DNA of 64,000 nucleotides, taken from NCBI GenBank assembly GCA_029558905.1, contig JAKQCX010000024.1, positions 62,001 through 126,000 of the forward strand, in the 5' to 3' direction. The DNA is from Pseudomonadota bacterium (GTDB lineage: Bacteria; Pseudomonadota; Gammaproteobacteria; Burkholderiales; Thiobacillaceae). The notes under the pieces are model-generated. The model was not told the origin of the DNA, made no database searches, and saw nothing but the letters and a program-made list of their open reading frames with translations. Numbering within the stretch: the stretch's first letter is position 1; each line of letters starts with the position of its first letter. Shown here piece after piece: positions 57,269 through 64,000 of the stretch. The position numbers and the translations under genes were made by a program.

Positions 57269-58294
57269 TTATTCCTTGCTTTGCGGTTGTTTTTCCAGGG
57301 CCTTGATGCGCCTGGCCAGATCGTCCAGATGGCGCAGATGGGCCGCGTTGCGACGCCAGTCCGCGTAGGGCATGAGGGGCATGACGGAGGTGTAGACCCC
57401 TGCCGCGGGGATGTCCTTGGCCACCAGGCTGCCGCCCGAGATGGTGACCCGGTCGCCGATTTCCAGGTGCCCGCTGATCATGGCCGCTCCGGCAATCTGA
57501 CAATGCGCGCCGATCTTCACGCTGCCGGCGATGCCGGCGCAGCCGGCGATGGCGGTCTGGCGGCCGATGTGGCAGTTGTGCGCGACCTGCACCAGATTGT
57601 CTATCTTGACACCCTCCTCCAGGACGGTGTCGTCCAGGGCACCGCGGTCTATGGTGGCATTGGCCCCCACCTCCACGTCATCACCCAGGATCACCCGGCC
57701 CACCTGCGGCACCTTGAGCCAGTGATCGCCTTCCCAGGCCAGGCCAAACCCATCCCCACCGATGACGCAACCGGGATGCAGGATGACCCGATGTCCGAGC
57801 CGGCAGCCGTGCAGCACCGTGCTGCGCGGGTGCAGCAGGCAATCCTCGCCCAGTTGCACCTCCGGGCCCACATAGCTGTGCGCCCCCAGGATGCAGCCCC
57901 GGCCGATGACGGCCCCGGCCTCCACCACGGCACACGGGCCGATGTGCACTTCTGCGCCGATCCGTGCCTGGGGAGATACGACCGCCGCGGGATGGATACC
58001 CGGGGCAGGCAGGGAGGGCGGATGCAGCAGGGTCAGGGCGCGGGCAAACCCGGCATGGGGGTTGGCCAGTACCAGCCTGTCGCCCTCCAGCTCCGCGGCC
58101 AGGTCCTCTGCCACCAGCAGGGCCCCGGCAGCGGAGGCCCGGGCCTGGGTCAGAAACTTGCGGCCGACGACGAAACTGAGCTGCTCTGGACCCGCGCGCT
58201 CCAGGGAGGCTGCGCCGCGGAGGATACGCGCGGGATCACCGAGGATGTGACCGCCCAGATGGGCCTGGAGCGTGGCCAGGGTCAGGGCGGGCAT
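57269..58294 (-). CDS. lpxD: UDP-3-O-acylglucosamine N-acyltransferase
   Basis: LpxD adds the second acyl chain in lipid A synthesis. An N-terminal uridine-binding domain ([34 protein letters not shown]) leads into a long hexapeptide beta helix ([25 protein letters not shown] onwards). The catalytic His is in [18 protein letters not shown] and nearby are the substrate blocks [23 protein letters not shown]-terminal helix ([17 protein letters not shown]) ends the 341-residue protein. It follows skp by 6 nt. Confidence 0.97.
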   Translation of the reverse strand: MPALTLATLQAHLGGHILGDPARILRGAASLERAGPEQLSFVVGRKFLTQARASAAGALLVAEDLAAELEGDRLVLANPHAGFARALTLLHPPSLPAPGIHPAAVVSPQARIGAEVHIGPCAVVEAGAVIGRGCILGAHSYVGPEVQLGEDCLLHPRSTVLHGCRLGHRVILHPGCVIGGDGFGLAWEGDHWLKVPQVGRVILGDDVEVGANATIDRGALDDTVLEEGVKIDNLVQVAHNCHIGRQTAIAGCAGIAGSVKIGAHCQIAGAAMISGHLEIGDRVTISGGSLVAKDIPAAGVYTSVMPLMPYADWRRNAAHLRHLDDLARRIKALEKQPQSKE

Positions 58295-58300
58295 GGGAGG

Positions 58301-58804
58301 TTATTTGTCCAGTGCCTTCAGCACCCGGTCGGTGATATCGACCCTGGGGCTGGCATAGATGACATTTTCCAGGATCAGATCGAACTTTTCCTTCTCCGCG
58401 ATCTGCATGATGACGCCACGCGCGCGATCCTGCACGGTGCTGAACTCCTCGTTCTTGCGCTGGTTCAGGTCTTCCCGGAAGGCGCGCTGCGTGTTCTGGA
58501 TATCCCGTGACAGGTTGGCCAGGTCTTTCTGTTTTTTGTTGCGATCGGCCTCGGACATGGTCAGGGCCTCTTTCTCCAGGCTGGTCTGCAGGTCCCGGGC
58601 CTGCCTGACCAGCTTCTGGATCTCCTGTTCGCGCCCCTGGAACTCCTTTTCCAGCTTTTTCTGGGCCTTGACCGCCAGTTGCGAATCGCGAAACACGCGT
58701 TCGGTGTTCACGAAACCGATCTTGGCATCGGCCTGGACCGGAAAGCTGGGGACGAGGCCCAGGGCAAGCAGGAGGGGGAGGAGGGAGGCAGCGGTACGTT
58801 TCAA
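58301..58804 (-). CDS. skp: Periplasmic chaperone Skp (OmpH family)
   Basis: Skp is a trimeric periplasmic chaperone that escorts outer-membrane proteins to the BAM complex. Residues 1-26 are a signal peptide ending PVQADA. The mature protein begins KIGFVNTERVFRDS, the OmpH pattern, and continues as a long charged coiled coil (QLAVKAQKKLEKEFQGREQEIQKLV through RAFREDLNQRKNEEF) that forms the tentacles, then the strand FDLILENVIYASPRVDITDRVLKALDK. It has 167 residues. It lies 14 nt after bamA. Confidence 0.95.
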   Translation of the reverse strand: MKRTAASLLPLLLALGLVPSFPVQADAKIGFVNTERVFRDSQLAVKAQKKLEKEFQGREQEIQKLVRQARDLQTSLEKEALTMSEADRNKKQKDLANLSRDIQNTQRAFREDLNQRKNEEFSTVQDRARGVIMQIAEKEKFDLILENVIYASPRVDITDRVLKALDK

Positions 58805-58818
58805 GGTGTACTCCTGGT

Positions 58819-61197
58819 TCAGAAAACATTACCCAATTGGAACTGGAACATCTGTTCCTCGTCGTCGTTGGCCGAGTTGATGGGCTTGGCGAGAGAGAGC
58901 TTGATGGGGCCCATGGGGGAATACCAGGTCACGGCCATGCCAAGAGAGTAGCGCAAATCCGACACGCTGAACTTGCCGTAGCGTCCGCTCAAGTCGCCCG
59001 GGCCGAAGACCTGGCCCACGTCTGCGAAGGCGGACAGGCGCACGGACTTGTCGTTACCCATGCCCGGAAAGGGGAAGAGCAGTTCGGCATTGCCCACCAC
59101 GCGCGTATCGCCGCCGATGGCGAAGGATGAGCCGGCGCCATCCAGCTGCTTGGGTCCCAGCGCGCCGGTATCGAAGCCCCGTACGGAGCCGATGCCGCCG
59201 GCGTAGAAATTACGGAATACGGGCAGGTCCTTGCCGCTGAACCCACGCCCGATCCCCACCTCGCCGTTCAGCATGAGACTGATGCTGCGGGTGAGCGGCT
59301 TGAGCCACTGATACTGATAATTGAGCTTGTAGTACTCGAGATCGCCCACGGGGCTGCCCCATTCGGCGAAGACCCGCTGGTAGGTGCCCTTGGTGGGATA
59401 GAGCAGGCTGTCACGGGAATCACGCGACCAACCGGCCTCCAGACGCAGGGCATCCGTGGTGACGCTGCAGGCGGACGCAGGTGGACAGCTGACGCCATAA
59501 TCGCTGGCAAAATCCCGGAACAGCTGAGGCGCGGTGCTGGTCAGATCCAGCTTCACCTTCTCGTACACGGTTCCCAGGTGCACGGTGTCGAATTCCGTGA
59601 TGGGAACGCTCACGCGCAGGCCGGCCCCGAGGGTGGAAGTGCTGTAGTCAGCCAGGGAGGACAGGCGGGAACTGGTAGTGTCCACATCCTTCTTGTACAG
59701 GTCATAGCCCAGGCCGATGCCGTCCTGAGTGAAATAGGGGTTGGTGAAGGAAATTCCGTAGTACGTGTTGATGCTGCCGCTGTTCAGATTGAGGGACAGG
59801 CGGTTGCCGGTGCCGAACAGGTTGTTCTGCGAGACCGAACCGGACAGCACCAGGCCCTCGGAACTGGAGAAGCCGGCTCCCAGCAACAGGTTGCCGGTGG
59901 CCTGTTCCTCCACGTTGATGTTCACGTCCACCTGGTCGGTGGTTCCGGGCACCGGCGGAGTCTCCACGCTGACCTCCTTGAAATAGCCCAGCCGGTCCAC
60001 GCGTTCGCGGGAACGGTTGATTTTGTCGGCGGCATACCATCCACCTTCCATCTGGCGCATTTCCCGTCGGATGACCTCATCCTTGGTGCGCGTATTACCC
60101 GTGATATTCACACGACGCACGTACACCTTGCGTCCCGGGTCCACGAGGAAGGTAAAGGACGCGGTATGCGAGCCGGTATCCAGCTCGGGCGCGGCATTGA
60201 CGTTGGCGAAGGCATAGCCATCGTTGCCCAGACGCTCGCCGATGCTCTTGGTGGACTCCGTCAGCTTCTCGCGCGAGAACACGTCACCCACCTTCAGGGA
60301 AACCAGTTTTTGCAGTTCCTCCTCCGGTGCGGGCAGGTTGCCCGCGATGTGGATTTCCTTGACGGTGTACTTCTCGCCTTCGCGGATGTTGATGGTGATG
60401 TAGATGTCCCTCTTGTCCGGGGTAATGGATACCTGGGTGGAATCGATGCTGAATTCGAGGTAACCCTGGTTCATGTAGTGTGAGCGCAGGGTCTCCAGGT
60501 CACCGGCCAGCTTCTGCTTGGAATACTGGTCATTCTTGGTCCACCAGCTCATCATGCCGGACGTGCCCTGGTTGAACAGCTTGAGCAGGTCCTTTTCCTT
60601 GAATGCCCTGGCGCCCACGATGTTGATGGCGCGGATCTTGGCGATATCCCCTTCCGTGATGTCGAATGTCACGGCCACGCGGTTGCGCTCCAGGGGTGTG
60701 GTGGTGGCCTCGACCTTCACCGCATACATGCCGCGGTTGTAGTACTGGCGCTTCAGTTCCTGTTCCGCCTTTTCCAGCAGGGCACGATCCAGGATGCGCC
60801 CTTCCGCCAGGCCCAGTTCCTTGAGACCCTTGATGAGCTCGTCCTTGGAGAATTCCTTCATGCCGCTGAAGCCCACACTGGCAATGCCGGACCGCTCTTC
60901 CACCAGGACGATGAGCACGCCATCGTTGACTTCCAGACGCACGTCCTTGAAGAAACCCGTGGCATACAGGGCCTTGATCGCGCTGGAGGCCTTGTCCGGC
61001 GTGAGCGTATCGCCCACCTTGACGGGCAGGTAGCTGAAGACCGTGCCGGCCTCGGTACGCTGGATCCCTTCCACACGGATGTCCCGGACCTCGAAGGGCT
61101 CGAAGCTCTGTGCCCGGGACTGCGCCGGAGCAAGTACGGAACCCCATATGGCCAGGGCGAGCAGGCTGGGTCGGAAGGCGCGCATGCGGTCAGTCAT
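58819..61197 (-). CDS. bamA: Outer membrane protein assembly factor BamA
   Basis: BamA inserts beta-barrel proteins into the outer membrane. Residues 1-29 are a signal peptide. Five POTRA domains follow (the first starts FEVRDIRVEGIQRTEAGTVFSYLPVKVGD), with the fifth containing YVRRVNITGNTRTKDEVIRREMRQMEGGWY. The 16-stranded barrel ends with the expected aromatic residue (FQFQLGNVF), and the conserved loop-6 region is FYAGGIGSVRGFD. It has 792 residues. The ATG overlaps the rseP stop by 4 nt, the usual rseP-bamA-skp order. Confidence 0.98.
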   Translation of the reverse strand: MTDRMRAFRPSLLALAIWGSVLAPAQSRAQSFEPFEVRDIRVEGIQRTEAGTVFSYLPVKVGDTLTPDKASSAIKALYATGFFKDVRLEVNDGVLIVLVEERSGIASVGFSGMKEFSKDELIKGLKELGLAEGRILDRALLEKAEQELKRQYYNRGMYAVKVEATTTPLERNRVAVTFDITEGDIAKIRAINIVGARAFKEKDLLKLFNQGTSGMMSWWTKNDQYSKQKLAGDLETLRSHYMNQGYLEFSIDSTQVSITPDKRDIYITINIREGEKYTVKEIHIAGNLPAPEEELQKLVSLKVGDVFSREKLTESTKSIGERLGNDGYAFANVNAAPELDTGSHTASFTFLVDPGRKVYVRRVNITGNTRTKDEVIRREMRQMEGGWYAADKINRSRERVDRLGYFKEVSVETPPVPGTTDQVDVNINVEEQATGNLLLGAGFSSSEGLVLSGSVSQNNLFGTGNRLSLNLNSGSINTYYGISFTNPYFTQDGIGLGYDLYKKDVDTTSSRLSSLADYSTSTLGAGLRVSVPITEFDTVHLGTVYEKVKLDLTSTAPQLFRDFASDYGVSCPPASACSVTTDALRLEAGWSRDSRDSLLYPTKGTYQRVFAEWGSPVGDLEYYKLNYQYQWLKPLTRSISLMLNGEVGIGRGFSGKDLPVFRNFYAGGIGSVRGFDTGALGPKQLDGAGSSFAIGGDTRVVGNAELLFPFPGMGNDKSVRLSAFADVGQVFGPGDLSGRYGKFSVSDLRYSLGMAVTWYSPMGPIKLSLAKPINSANDDEEQMFQFQLGNVF

Positions 61198-62543
61198 CCG
61201 GCAAACAAGCGTTGTAGGTCGTTATACAGTGCGAAGAACATCAGCAGGGCCAGCAGCCCCATGCCGATCTTCTGGCCGATTTCCTGCGTCTTTTCGGGCA
61301 CGGGGCGGCCGGTCACGAGCTCCGCGAGATAATACAGCAAGTGCCCACCGTCCAATAAAGGCACGGGCAGCAGGTTGAGCACCCCCAGGCTGACACTTAC
61401 CAGGGCCAGGAAAGCGACGAAACTGGCCAGACCGCCTTGCGCGGATTGACCGGCATAGTCGGCGATGGTGATGGGACCGGACAGATTCTTCAGGGAGGCC
61501 TGGCCGATGAGCATGCGGCCCAGCATTTCCAGGCTGAAGGCGGAAAGCTCCCAGGTGCGGACCACGGCGTGCTGCAGGGCCTGCCAAGGTGCATAGCGCG
61601 ATTCACCCAGGTAGGGTGCCATGATGGCCGGATCCACCCGCGGGGCCGCGCCGATGCGGCCGATGGCCTGGCCTTCTTCCTGCACGATCGTGGGTGTGAT
61701 GCGTATTTCCAGGGGCTGGCCATCCCGTTCGATCCGCAAATCGAGGGCCCGGCCCGGGGCCGCGCGCACCTTTCGCACCAGGTCCTGCCACAGTTCCACC
61801 GTCTGGCTGTCCACGGTCCATACCCGGTCTCCGGTCCTGAGACCGGCGCGCTGGGCCGGACCATCCGCTGTCAGATGCCCGATGACCGGGGGCAGAGGAG
61901 GCAGATACTGGACCAGCCCCAGGGCCTGCAGGGGATCGCGCTCCAGGCTTTCGTCCGCTGTCGTGGCCTGCAGGTGGCGATCGTGGTAGTGCCCGGCGGC
62001 ATCCGTGGTTTCCAGGGTGATGGTGCCGTTGCGCAGGGCGTTCTTCAGCACCATCCAGTGCAGGTCCTGCCAGCTCTGGGTCTTTTCCCCGTTGACCCCC
62101 AGCACGGTCTCGCCACGCTGGATCCCGGCCATGGCCGCGGCGCTCTGTGACGGAGGGTCACCCAGGACAGGCTTGGCCACGGGGACGCCAACCATGAACA
62201 GACCCCAGAACAGGAGGATGGCCAGCAGGAAATTGGCCAGGGGTCCGGCGGCGACGATGGCCGCGCGCGCGCCCACTCCCTTGCGGTTGAAGGCCTGGTG
62301 CAACTGTTCGGGAGGTACTGCGCCTTCACGCTCGTCCAGCATCTTCACGTAGCCGCCCAGGGGGATGGCGGACAGTGCCCATTCCGTGCCCCGGCGATCC
62401 AGGCGGCGGGCCATGATCTGGCCGAAGCCGATCGAAAAACGCAATACCCTTACGCCCGCCATGCGGGCCACCAAGTAGTGGCCAAATTCGTGAAACACGA
62501 TGAGCACGGCCAGGGTGATGAGAAAGGCGAGCACTGTGGTCAT
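61194..62543 (-). CDS. rseP: RIP metalloprotease RseP
   Basis: RseP is an inner-membrane site-2-type zinc protease that cuts anti-sigma factor RseA and clears signal peptides. The zinc motif HEFGH is at 18-22 in the first membrane helix, and the third ligand is in the LLDGGHLLYYLAEL block near the C-terminus. Two PDZ domains lie between (GVPVAKPVLGDPPSQSAAAMAGIQRGETVLGVNG and GLRTGDRVWTVDSQTV). The ATG at 62543 gives 449 residues. Its usual upstream neighbour dxr is missing; mfd lies there instead. Confidence 0.96.
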   Translation of the reverse strand: MTTVLAFLITLAVLIVFHEFGHYLVARMAGVRVLRFSIGFGQIMARRLDRRGTEWALSAIPLGGYVKMLDEREGAVPPEQLHQAFNRKGVGARAAIVAAGPLANFLLAILLFWGLFMVGVPVAKPVLGDPPSQSAAAMAGIQRGETVLGVNGEKTQSWQDLHWMVLKNALRNGTITLETTDAAGHYHDRHLQATTADESLERDPLQALGLVQYLPPLPPVIGHLTADGPAQRAGLRTGDRVWTVDSQTVELWQDLVRKVRAAPGRALDLRIERDGQPLEIRITPTIVQEEGQAIGRIGAAPRVDPAIMAPYLGESRYAPWQALQHAVVRTWELSAFSLEMLGRMLIGQASLKNLSGPITIADYAGQSAQGGLASFVAFLALVSVSLGVLNLLPVPLLDGGHLLYYLAELVTGRPVPEKTQEIGQKIGMGLLALLMFFALYNDLQRLFAG

Positions 62544-62693
62544 GCCAGTGTCACGGAATGATTTTCGCGGGCCGGGTTGCGGGCTCCGGCGCAAGTCATG
62601 CGCGACAGGCGCCGCGTGCCGGATGAAAGATGGGAATTCTGGAGTCGATAGCGGGACTTGCCAATGGAAAAGCGCAAAAATCCGGCTGCCGCG

Positions 62694-62712
62694 GCATGGA
62701 CGTGGTCCATGC
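62694..62712 (-). terminator. Hairpin in the mfd-rseP spacer
   Basis: GCATGGAC-GTG-GTCCATGC forms a perfect 8-bp stem with a 3-nt loop, 31 nt past the mfd stop. On the minus strand a TTTTT run lies 12 nt further along, so it might be an mfd terminator, but the gap from stem to T-run is too long for a clean one. No gene was seen in this 199-nt spacer. Confidence 0.4.
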
Positions 62713-62742
62713 GCCTCAGGCCCACCCCCTGGCAGCCATGGA

Positions 62743-64000
62743 TCAGCGGATCTCGGCGAGAAAGGCCCGCACGCGTGCCAGACGCTCTTCCAGGGAAGCG
62801 CATTCCTGCTCGATGCGCAGCCGGTCGGGGCCCGCCAGCTTGAAGTTGCGCCGGGTCTGGATGAGCTGGATGAGGCGCATGGGGTCCACCGGCGGGTTGG
62901 GCACGAACTGGACGCTGGTGACCTCGGGGCCGACTTCCAGGCGGGCAATGCCCAGGGCGCGCGTTTCCAGGCGCAGCTGGTGTACGGCCAGCAGGGCCCG
63001 GGCCGCCTCGGGCAAGAGGCCGAAGCGGTCGATGAGCTCTTCCTGCAGGGCCTCCAGCTCGGCATGGCTCTCGCAGTTGGCCAGGCGCTTGTACAGCACC
63101 AGGCGCTCGTGGATGTCGGCACAGTAAGTCTCGGGCAGCAGGGCCGGGGTGTGCAGGTTGATCTCCGTGGTCACCGCCAGAGGGGCATTCATGTCCGGCT
63201 CCTTGCCTTCCTTGAGTGATTTCACCGCGCTGGCCAGCATGTCATTGAAAAGACTGAAACCAACCTCCTGCATCTCGCCGCTCTGGCTCTCCCCGAGCAC
63301 TTCCCCGGCACCGCGGATCTCCAGGTCGTGCATGGCCAGGTAGAAGCCGGACCCCAGTTCCTCCATGTTCTGGATGGCCTCCAGGCGCTTCGACGCCGCG
63401 GGGGTGATCTTCACCCCGTCCGGCGGCGTGAGCAGATAGGCATAGGCCTGGTGGTGGGAGCGGCCCACCCGACCGCGCAGCTGGTGCAACTGGGCCAGGC
63501 CGAACCTGTCCGCCCGGTGCATGAGGATGGTATTGGCCGTGGGCACGTTGATGCCTGTCTCGATGATGGTGGTGCACAGCAGCAGGTTGAAGCGCTGGTG
63601 GTAGAAGTCCCGCATCACATGCTCCAGGTCCCGCTCCGGCATCTGGCCGTGGGCCACCTGGATGCGTGCCTCCGGCAACAGCTCCTCCAGGGTTTCACGC
63701 ATGTTTTCAATGGTTTCCACTTCGTTGTGGAGAAAATAGATTTGCCCGCCCCGCTTCAATTCCCGCAGGCAGGCCTCGCGCACCAGACCCTTGCTGTAGG
63801 GCTGCACGAAGGTCTTGATGGCCAGACGCCTCTGGGGCGCTGTGGCAATGACGGAGAAATCCCGGATGCCTTCCAGGGACAGGGCCAGGGTGCGGGGGAT
63901 GGGCGTGGCGGTGAGGGTCAGTACATCCACCTCGGCGCGCAGGGCCTTGAGCCGCTCCTTCTGACGCACGCCGAAGCGGTGCTCCTCGTCGATGATCACC
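62743..64000 (-). CDS. mfd: Transcription-repair coupling factor Mfd (partial, C-terminal part)
   Basis: Mfd frees RNA polymerase stalled at DNA damage and recruits UvrA. The window holds only the last ~419 residues; the N-terminal part lies beyond the right edge. The fragment starts inside the translocase with the DEEH box (IIDEEHRFGVRQKERLK), then LTLTATPIPRTLALSLEGIRDFSVI (motif III), LHNEVETIENM, FNLLLCTTIIETGINVPTANTILMHRAD and QLRGRVGRSHHQAYAYLL (motifs V and VI). The RAGNVLG-like region AGEVLGESQSGEMQEVGFSLF and the C-terminal D7 domain follow. Nothing looks broken. Confidence 0.97.
   Translation of the reverse strand, partial: VIIDEEHRFGVRQKERLKALRAEVDVLTLTATPIPRTLALSLEGIRDFSVIATAPQRRLAIKTFVQPYSKGLVREACLRELKRGGQIYFLHNEVETIENMRETLEELLPEARIQVAHGQMPERDLEHVMRDFYHQRFNLLLCTTIIETGINVPTANTILMHRADRFGLAQLHQLRGRVGRSHHQAYAYLLTPPDGVKITPAASKRLEAIQNMEELGSGFYLAMHDLEIRGAGEVLGESQSGEMQEVGFSLFNDMLASAVKSLKEGKEPDMNAPLAVTTEINLHTPALLPETYCADIHERLVLYKRLANCESHAELEALQEELIDRFGLLPEAARALLAVHQLRLETRALGIARLEVGPEVTSVQFVPNPPVDPMRLIQLIQTRRNFKLAGPDRLRIEQECASLEERLARVRAFLAEIR

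Noticed and set aside
53510-57306. Long plus-strand frames across motA, lpxB, lpxA and fabZ
   Set aside because: They are shadows of conserved minus-strand genes with intact catalytic motifs.

Overview
The window is a GC-rich proteobacterial chromosome segment, densely coded, with many 1-8 nt gene overlaps. It holds an LpxA/LpxB/LpxD lipid A cluster, BamA and Skp, so the cell is a diderm. A complete nitrate-respiration locus with the oxygen-independent ubiquinone genes ubiU, ubiV and ubiT points to a facultatively nitrate-respiring, ubiquinone-using bacterium. The gene order glyQ-glyS-gmhB-plsC-ygjP-gloA and the style of Smc suggest Betaproteobacteria or a close gammaproteobacterium. There is no rRNA or other decisive marker, so this placement is inference. 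No tRNA, rRNA, CRISPR array, transposase or prophage gene was recognised.

Layout. (a) 1-2857, minus: the N-terminal ~950 residues of a large exported protein of unknown function, cut by the window edge. (b) 3031-17154, plus: housekeeping genes (glyQS, a diguanylate cyclase, gmhB, plsC-like, ygjP-like, gloA, aat, bpt, a hypothetical gene, thyA, phosphomannomutase, a class III adenylate cyclase, transaldolase). (c) 17189-20673: DUF2945 and DUF488 genes, a short repeat-rich convergent spacer, and a GH15 glucoamylase read toward them. (d) 20688-39680: the anaerobic respiration island. narXL (minus) diverge from narK1-narK2-narGHJI (plus). These are followed by a cysteine-free DsrC/TusE-like gene, a DUF2249 gene, a YhcC-type radical SAM gene overlapping ubiU, then ubiV, ubiT, a DUF3079 gene, an FmdE-like gene and a MOSC gene. 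(e) 39691-46494: a small Cys-rich secreted protein, an ABC-F ATPase, an exported protein built of a ~13-residue Met/Asn/Pro repeat, a tPilZ-FGGY kinase pair, an Fe(II)/2OG dioxygenase behind a near-consensus FNR box, and queF. (f) 46552-50115, plus: smc, with a palindrome-bearing proline-rich segment in its hinge. (g) 50163-64000, minus: mfd (partial), rseP, bamA, skp, lpxD, fabZ, lpxA, lpxB, rnhB, motA, motB, a methyltransferase and an HDOD protein, all read leftward in close succession.

How it works together. NarX and NarL sense nitrate. NarK1 and NarK2 move nitrate and nitrite. NarGHI reduces nitrate with electrons from quinol, and NarJ matures NarG. UbiUVT supply ubiquinone when oxygen is absent. 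Candidate FNR-type and NarL-type sites (33876, 45006, 23439) suggest shared anaerobic or nitrate control. The most novel-looking items are the 13-residue-repeat exported protein, the cysteine-free DsrC-like protein in the nar locus, the Cys-rich secreted peptide, the large edge-truncated exported protein and the palindromic insert in smc. No gene was seen that clearly forms a wholly new multi-gene system.
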